A stretch of DNA of 64,000 bases. Origin: Sphingomonas sp. OV641. GTDB taxonomy: Bacteria; Pseudomonadota; Alphaproteobacteria; Sphingomonadales; Sphingomonadaceae. A program made the position numbers and the translations under genes. Location of the stretch: the NCBI RefSeq assembly GCF_900109205.1, contig NZ_FNZB01000001.1, positions 1,674,001 through 1,738,000 on the forward strand, written 5' to 3'. The notes beneath the pieces were generated by a model, which saw nothing but the letters and a program-made list of their open reading frames with translations, was not told the origin of the DNA and ran no database searches. Below are positions 60,191 through 64,000 of this stretch, piece by piece. Within the stretch, counting starts at the first letter, position 1. Every line of letters starts with the position of its first letter.

Positions 60191-60971
60191 TCTGGCGAAC
60201 TCGGTCGCGAAGATCGCGCGCGAGGCGGGGCAACTCGCCATGGCGCGCTTTCGCACCGATTTCGCTCGTTGGGAAAAGGTGCCGGGAAGCCCGGTGTGCG
60301 AGGTTGATCTCGCCGTCGACCAGATGCTGCGGCAGCGCCTGTCCGCGCTCCTGCCCGATGCCGGCTGGCTTTCGGAGGAAACGGCCGACAATCCTGAGCG
60401 ACTGTCACGCCATCGCATCTGGGTGGTCGACCCGATCGACGGCACGCGCGACTATATTCGTGGACGCGCTGGCTGGGCAGTATCGGTCGCGCTGGTCGAA
60501 GATGGTCGCCCCGTCATCGGCGTTCTCGATGCGCCCGTACGCGATGAGGTGTGGCAAGCCGCTGCCGGTCACGGCGCGACGCTCAACGGGCGGCCACTCA
60601 TCGCCAGTCAACGCGATGCCTTCGCCGGCGCCCGCGTTCCCACGGACGCGCTGCCCAAAGCCGACCGGGATCTGACCATGGTCGAAAAGCCAAACTCCAT
60701 CGCGCTGCGCATGGCGATGGTGGCGGATAATCGCGCGGACCTTGTCGCTACGCTGCGCTGGGGCAATGAATGGGACATTGCGGCGGCCGCCCTGATCGCG
60801 ATCGAAGCAGGCGGCGCCGTCACCGACGCGCTCGGCGCGCGCCTCGCCTTCAACAAGCCCGACCCCTGCGCCTTTGGCGTGATTACCAGCAGCCGCGGCA
60901 TCCACCAGGCGGCGCTGGACCGGCTATCGGTCCGCGCCCGCGCGATCCTTGAGCCGGTGCCCGGCACCTGA
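60183..60971 (+). CDS. Inositol monophosphatase family protein, CysQ-like
   Basis: 262 residues. Metal sites: SEE in WLSEETADN, WVVDPIDGTRDYI and the late GNEWDIAAAALI. The alternatives are inositol-1-phosphatase and 3'(2'),5'-bisphosphate nucleotidase; the sequence does not decide. GTG start overlaps the pmbA stop by 8 bases. Confidence 0.87.
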   Translation: MDDLANSVAKIAREAGQLAMARFRTDFARWEKVPGSPVCEVDLAVDQMLRQRLSALLPDAGWLSEETADNPERLSRHRIWVVDPIDGTRDYIRGRAGWAVSVALVEDGRPVIGVLDAPVRDEVWQAAAGHGATLNGRPLIASQRDAFAGARVPTDALPKADRDLTMVEKPNSIALRMAMVADNRADLVATLRWGNEWDIAAAALIAIEAGGAVTDALGARLAFNKPDPCAFGVITSSRGIHQAALDRLSVRARAILEPVPGT

Positions 60972-61003
60972 GCCGGCGCGGGCGGCAGGCCCGCGCCGAG
61001 CCC

Positions 61004-61750
61004 TCATTTCTGGCAGGCCACCACCGTGGCGATCACGCTCAGCGTGTCCTGCGGATCGCGAACGCGCACGGTATCCAGCCCAAGCTCTTTTGCCGGATAG
61101 TCGTTTCCACCCGGGAAGATCGCGTCGCCGACGAACATCATGGCGTCCAGCGGAATGCCGCTCTCGTCGCGCAACCGCTTGAGGCCATAGGCCTTGTCCA
61201 CGCCCTCCTGCGTGATGTCGATCGACGTTGCCCCGCCCATATTGATCGACAGGCCCGGCAGGCGCTTCTTGAGATCGGCCTGGATCACCTTGCGCTTCGC
61301 GAAATCGGGATCCCACACTTCCTTGGCATGGATCGGCGCCTGTTGGCCGAGCGCGGAAAAGGTGATCTGGCTGCCACGGTCCTCGATCCGTTCGCCCCAG
61401 GTCTGTTCGGGAACGAAGCCCGTGGCTTCCAGCGACTCGTCGAACGCCGTCAGGATCTGCTGCTTCTGCTCGTCGGAGAACAGTTCGGCATATACTGTGC
61501 CCCACTGGCCCTCGCGAAAGGTGTACAGCTTGGTGCCGGTCGTCGGCATCAGCCACAGGCGGGAGCGATCCGCGTGGTCGGGCAGCCGGCTGGCGACCTG
61601 CTTGTCGAACTGCGGCCAGTCCCCACCCGAAATTACCGCGACGTGCGCGACAGTCAGCAGATCGGCCAGTGCTTCGCCCATATCGGGCTGGATCGCCTGC
61701 TTGCTCTCGGCCAACGTACCATCGAGATCGAACGCCACCAGTTGCTTCAC
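61004..61750 (-). CDS. HAD-IIB family hydrolase, phosphomannomutase-like
   Basis: 248 residues. Catalytic DxD in VAFDLDGTLAES (Asp8, Asp10), Ser/Thr motif VISGGDW, and late GGATSIDITQEGVDKAYGL and VGDAIFPGGNDY. Resembles eukaryotic-type phosphomannomutase relatives. GTG start overlaps the stop of the next HAD gene (GTGA). Confidence 0.85.
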   Translation of the reverse strand: MKQLVAFDLDGTLAESKQAIQPDMGEALADLLTVAHVAVISGGDWPQFDKQVASRLPDHADRSRLWLMPTTGTKLYTFREGQWGTVYAELFSDEQKQQILTAFDESLEATGFVPEQTWGERIEDRGSQITFSALGQQAPIHAKEVWDPDFAKRKVIQADLKKRLPGLSINMGGATSIDITQEGVDKAYGLKRLRDESGIPLDAMMFVGDAIFPGGNDYPAKELGLDTVRVRDPQDTLSVIATVVACQK

Positions 61751-62547
61751 ATCATTCTCCCCAAAATGAATTTGTCGATCGCATGAGCCACGCCGTCCGC
61801 ATCGTTGGCGAGCGTCACATCCGCCGCCTGCGCCTTCACGTCGTCGGGCGCATTGTCCATGGCAATCGCCCGCCCGGCGCGCTCGAACATGGCAAGGTCG
61901 TTCGCCTGATCACCGATCGCGATCGTACGATCGAGCCGCACGCCAAGCGCATCGGCCAGCCGCGCGATTCCCTCTCCCTTGTTCGCCGTCGTTGCCGTTA
62001 TATCGAGATAATAGGTCTGTGATTTGACGATCGTTGCTGCCCCGTCGTGCGCTGCCACGATCCGATCGCGCAGCGCATCGAGCACCGCCGGTTCATCGCA
62101 GACGAAGGTGATCTTGTCGGCACGGTCGAGCAGGTTGGAAAAGCCGCTGCAAATCCTGGGTTCCTGGTTGGACGCACGTCGCTCGCTCGGCACATGCGAT
62201 CCCGTGTCCGATGTGGCGAACCATTGGTCGTCAGCGAAGACCCAGATGTCCACTGGCTCATTCTGCGCCAACGCCAGAGCACCGCGCGCGACCGCTTCGT
62301 CGACAAAATGGCGGCACAGGATCTCACCACCGCGGCGAAACACGAGGCCGCCGTTGAACGCGCCCATCGGCACGTCCAGCGACAGCTCCTCGGCGAGCGG
62401 CGCGAGCCCGGACATTGGCCGCGCGCTGATGATGGTGAAGCCGAAACCCGCCGCCTGCAGGCGCTGCACCGCCTGCAGCGTGCCGGGTGTCAGGCGTTTC
62501 TCTTTGTCGACCAGCGTGCCGTCGACGTCGCTGATAACCAGCGTCAC
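61747..62547 (-). CDS. Cof-type HAD-IIB sugar phosphatase-like protein
   Basis: 266 residues. VISDVDGTLVDKEKRLTPGT holds the catalytic Asp pair, TIISARPMSGL motif II, GDQANDLAMFERAGRAIAM motif IV. The cap region about 80-185 determines substrate and is not diagnostic. GTG at 62547 gives the family start. Starts 11 bases after gnd. Confidence 0.87.
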   Translation of the reverse strand: MTLVISDVDGTLVDKEKRLTPGTLQAVQRLQAAGFGFTIISARPMSGLAPLAEELSLDVPMGAFNGGLVFRRGGEILCRHFVDEAVARGALALAQNEPVDIWVFADDQWFATSDTGSHVPSERRASNQEPRICSGFSNLLDRADKITFVCDEPAVLDALRDRIVAAHDGAATIVKSQTYYLDITATTANKGEGIARLADALGVRLDRTIAIGDQANDLAMFERAGRAIAMDNAPDDVKAQAADVTLANDADGVAHAIDKFILGRMM

Positions 62548-62557
62548 GCAAGCGCGC

Positions 62558-63541
62558 TCATTGCGGGATCTCGACATGGCCGCCGAAGCCGTAGCGCATC
62601 GCCGACAGCAGCTTGTCCCCGAACATTTCGTCGATTCGGCTGCGATAGCGCGCGAACAGCGCCGTGGTGAGCACCGCCACGGGCGTCGCCTGCTCCATCG
62701 CCGCCTCGATCGTCCAGCGGCCTTCGCCGGAATCGGCGACCTTGCCGGAGAATTGCTCCAGCTGGCGGACCTGCGCCAGCGCAGACGCGGTGAGATCAAG
62801 CAACCAGGACGAGATCACCGAGCCTCGCCGCCACACTTCGGAAATCTCGGCGAGGTTGAAGTCAAACCTTTCGTCTTCCGGTAGATGCGGGACGTTGCGC
62901 CCCCACAGGACGTCGAAGCCTTCGGCATAGGCCTGCATCAGGCCATATTCGATGCCATTGTGCACCATCTTTACGAAATGGCCGGCCCCGGCGCGGCCAG
63001 CATGGATATAGCCCTTTTCCGCACGCGGATCGCATGCTTCGGATCGGTTGGGGGTGCGTCCCACGCTGCCGATGCCGGGTGCCAACGTGTCGAAGATCGG
63101 GTCCAGCAAGTCGACCGTCTCCTTGTCGCCCCCGATCATCATGCAATAGCCGCGCTCCAGCCCCCAGACGCCACCGGAAGTGCCCACATCGACATAGTGG
63201 ACGCCCTTTTCGGCCAGCGACTTGGCGCGCCGCACATCGTCCTTCCAGAAGGTGTTGCCGCCATCGATGATGATATCGCCCTCGGCGCATTGCTGGCCGC
63301 ACAGCACTTCGATCGTCTCCTCGGTCGGTGCGCCCGCGGGCAGCATGACCCAGTAGATCGCCGGCGCATCCAGCTTGCTCTTCATGTCGACCAGCGAATC
63401 GGCGCCGATCGCCCCCTCGCCCGCCAAATCCGTCACTGCATCGCTATTGCGGTCCCACACGACCACTTCATGGCCACCACGCATCAGCCGACGCGCGATG
63501 TTGCCGCCCATGCGGCCGAGGCCGATGATGCCGATCTTCAT
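62558..63541 (-). CDS. gnd: 6-phosphogluconate dehydrogenase, decarboxylating (short type)
   Basis: 327 residues, short form often NAD-dependent. Rossmann [12 protein letters not shown] (7-18), [25 protein letters not shown] and catalytic [25 protein letters not shown]. Converts 6-phosphogluconate to ribulose 5-phosphate. ATG at 63541 begins MKIGIIGLG. Next to transaldolase, giving a pentose phosphate pathway group. Confidence 0.94.
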   Translation of the reverse strand: MKIGIIGLGRMGGNIARRLMRGGHEVVVWDRNSDAVTDLAGEGAIGADSLVDMKSKLDAPAIYWVMLPAGAPTEETIEVLCGQQCAEGDIIIDGGNTFWKDDVRRAKSLAEKGVHYVDVGTSGGVWGLERGYCMMIGGDKETVDLLDPIFDTLAPGIGSVGRTPNRSEACDPRAEKGYIHAGRAGAGHFVKMVHNGIEYGLMQAYAEGFDVLWGRNVPHLPEDERFDFNLAEISEVWRRGSVISSWLLDLTASALAQVRQLEQFSGKVADSGEGRWTIEAAMEQATPVAVLTTALFARYRSRIDEMFGDKLLSAMRYGFGGHVEIPQ

Positions 63542-63677
63542 ACTTTCAGGCTCCACGTGAAGTTGCCATCGGGGCTGATCCTGCCGAAAGGCGCGCCGCA
63601 AGCAACATGGCTCGTGGCACGCTCTTCGTCAGGTGAAAGGCGAACGGTGGAGGGCGGGCTTCCGTTCCGAAGCCAAA

Positions 63678-64000
63678 TCAAGCGTCAGCGGGATGCTTTG
63701 CCTGAATGGAGCCGAGCAGATCGTCGAACGACTTGCTGAAGGAGGCCACACCCTCTTCGACCAGCCGCTCGGTTACGCCCGCAAGATCGAGCCCAAGCCG
63801 CTCGGCATCGGCCAGCACCTTGCGCGCACCCTCAACGTCCTGCGTCAGCGAGACGGCCGAGGTGCCGCGCTCGCGAAAGGCATCCATCGTCTTGGGCGGC
63901 ATGGTATTCACCGTATCCGGCCCGATCAGCGTGTCGACATATAGCGTATCGGGATAGTCCGGGTTCTTCGTGCCGGTCGATGCCCAGAGCAGCCGCTGGG
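63678..64000 (-). CDS. tal: Transaldolase, 3' part only
   Basis: The last 106 codons; the 5' end is beyond the window. The frame reads QRLLWASTGTKNPDYPDT, then VDTLIGPDTVNTMPPKTMDAF, which marks the transaldolase C-terminal half (Tal type used by actinobacteria and alphaproteobacteria), ending SKSFDDLLGSIQ. It may be a stand-alone transaldolase or the front of a transaldolase-isomerase fusion; the stop at 63678 means no isomerase domain follows on this side. Confidence 0.88.
   Translation of the reverse strand, partial: QRLLWASTGTKNPDYPDTLYVDTLIGPDTVNTMPPKTMDAFRERGTSAVSLTQDVEGARKVLADAERLGLDLAGVTERLVEEGVASFSKSFDDLLGSIQAKHPADA

Overview
The window looks like chromosomal DNA of an alphaproteobacterium of the order Sphingomonadales, most likely Sphingomonas or a close relative. 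Pointers are the high G+C content, the carA-carB-greA and eno-ftsB arrangements, the dnaG-rpoD pair, the coq7-dsbB-ctpA-envC-rlmH-rsfS-nadD run, a glycosyltransferase of the type found in sphingan exopolysaccharide clusters, and several families of short palindromic repeats. This placement is inference; no rRNA or tRNA gene is present to confirm it.

Layout. Positions 1-17.8 kb: one long minus-strand ribosomal superoperon read from rpsL (17.6 kb) leftward: rpsL-rpsG-fusA-tuf, then rpsJ to rpsQ, then rplN to secY and adk, followed by an SRPBCC-domain gene. A good sigma70-type promoter sits above rpsL, and clear stem-loops occupy the few longer gaps. 17.9-25.9 kb: mixed metabolism (alpha/beta hydrolase, DUF3140, amidohydrolase with a MAPEG protein), eno-ftsB, and a plus-strand operon of small membrane-associated proteins resembling the yqjDEK set. 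25.4-36 kb: carA-lipoprotein-carB-greA on the minus strand, diverging from a YqeY-like gene, a GIY-YIG nuclease, dnaG and rpoD, which ends in a textbook terminator.

36-47.5 kb is the accessory part: a structured non-coding gap, a regulator joining a Phd/YefM-like N-terminus to PAS-like sequence, a protein of unknown function, a MoxR ATPase, a two-lobed aspartyl protease with a PDZ-like end, then a complete-looking inner-membrane type I secretion locus. That locus has one canonical ABC half-transporter, one with a degenerate ATPase, an HlyD adaptor, and between the two ABC genes a 175-residue RTX protein that is probably the cargo. A divergent PssD/PssE-type glycosyltransferase lies next to it. 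48-64 kb is housekeeping again: DJ-1/PfpI protein, coq7, dsbB, ctpA, a LytM-domain protein, rlmH-rsfS-nadD, gshA, rsmE, ubiA, pmbA, a CysQ-like phosphatase, and two HAD phosphatases with gnd and the 3' end of a transaldolase gene (pentose phosphate pathway).

Most notable: an 84-bp palindromic element lies in frame inside carA and adds about 28 residues to a catalytic enzyme, with two relatives nearby, one forming the C-terminus of the GIY-YIG protein. The type I exporter pairs a canonical with an apparently dead ATPase half. A roughly 265-bp tandem duplication between nadD and gshA left a nadD-gshA chimeric remnant. S12 naturally carries Arg at position 88.
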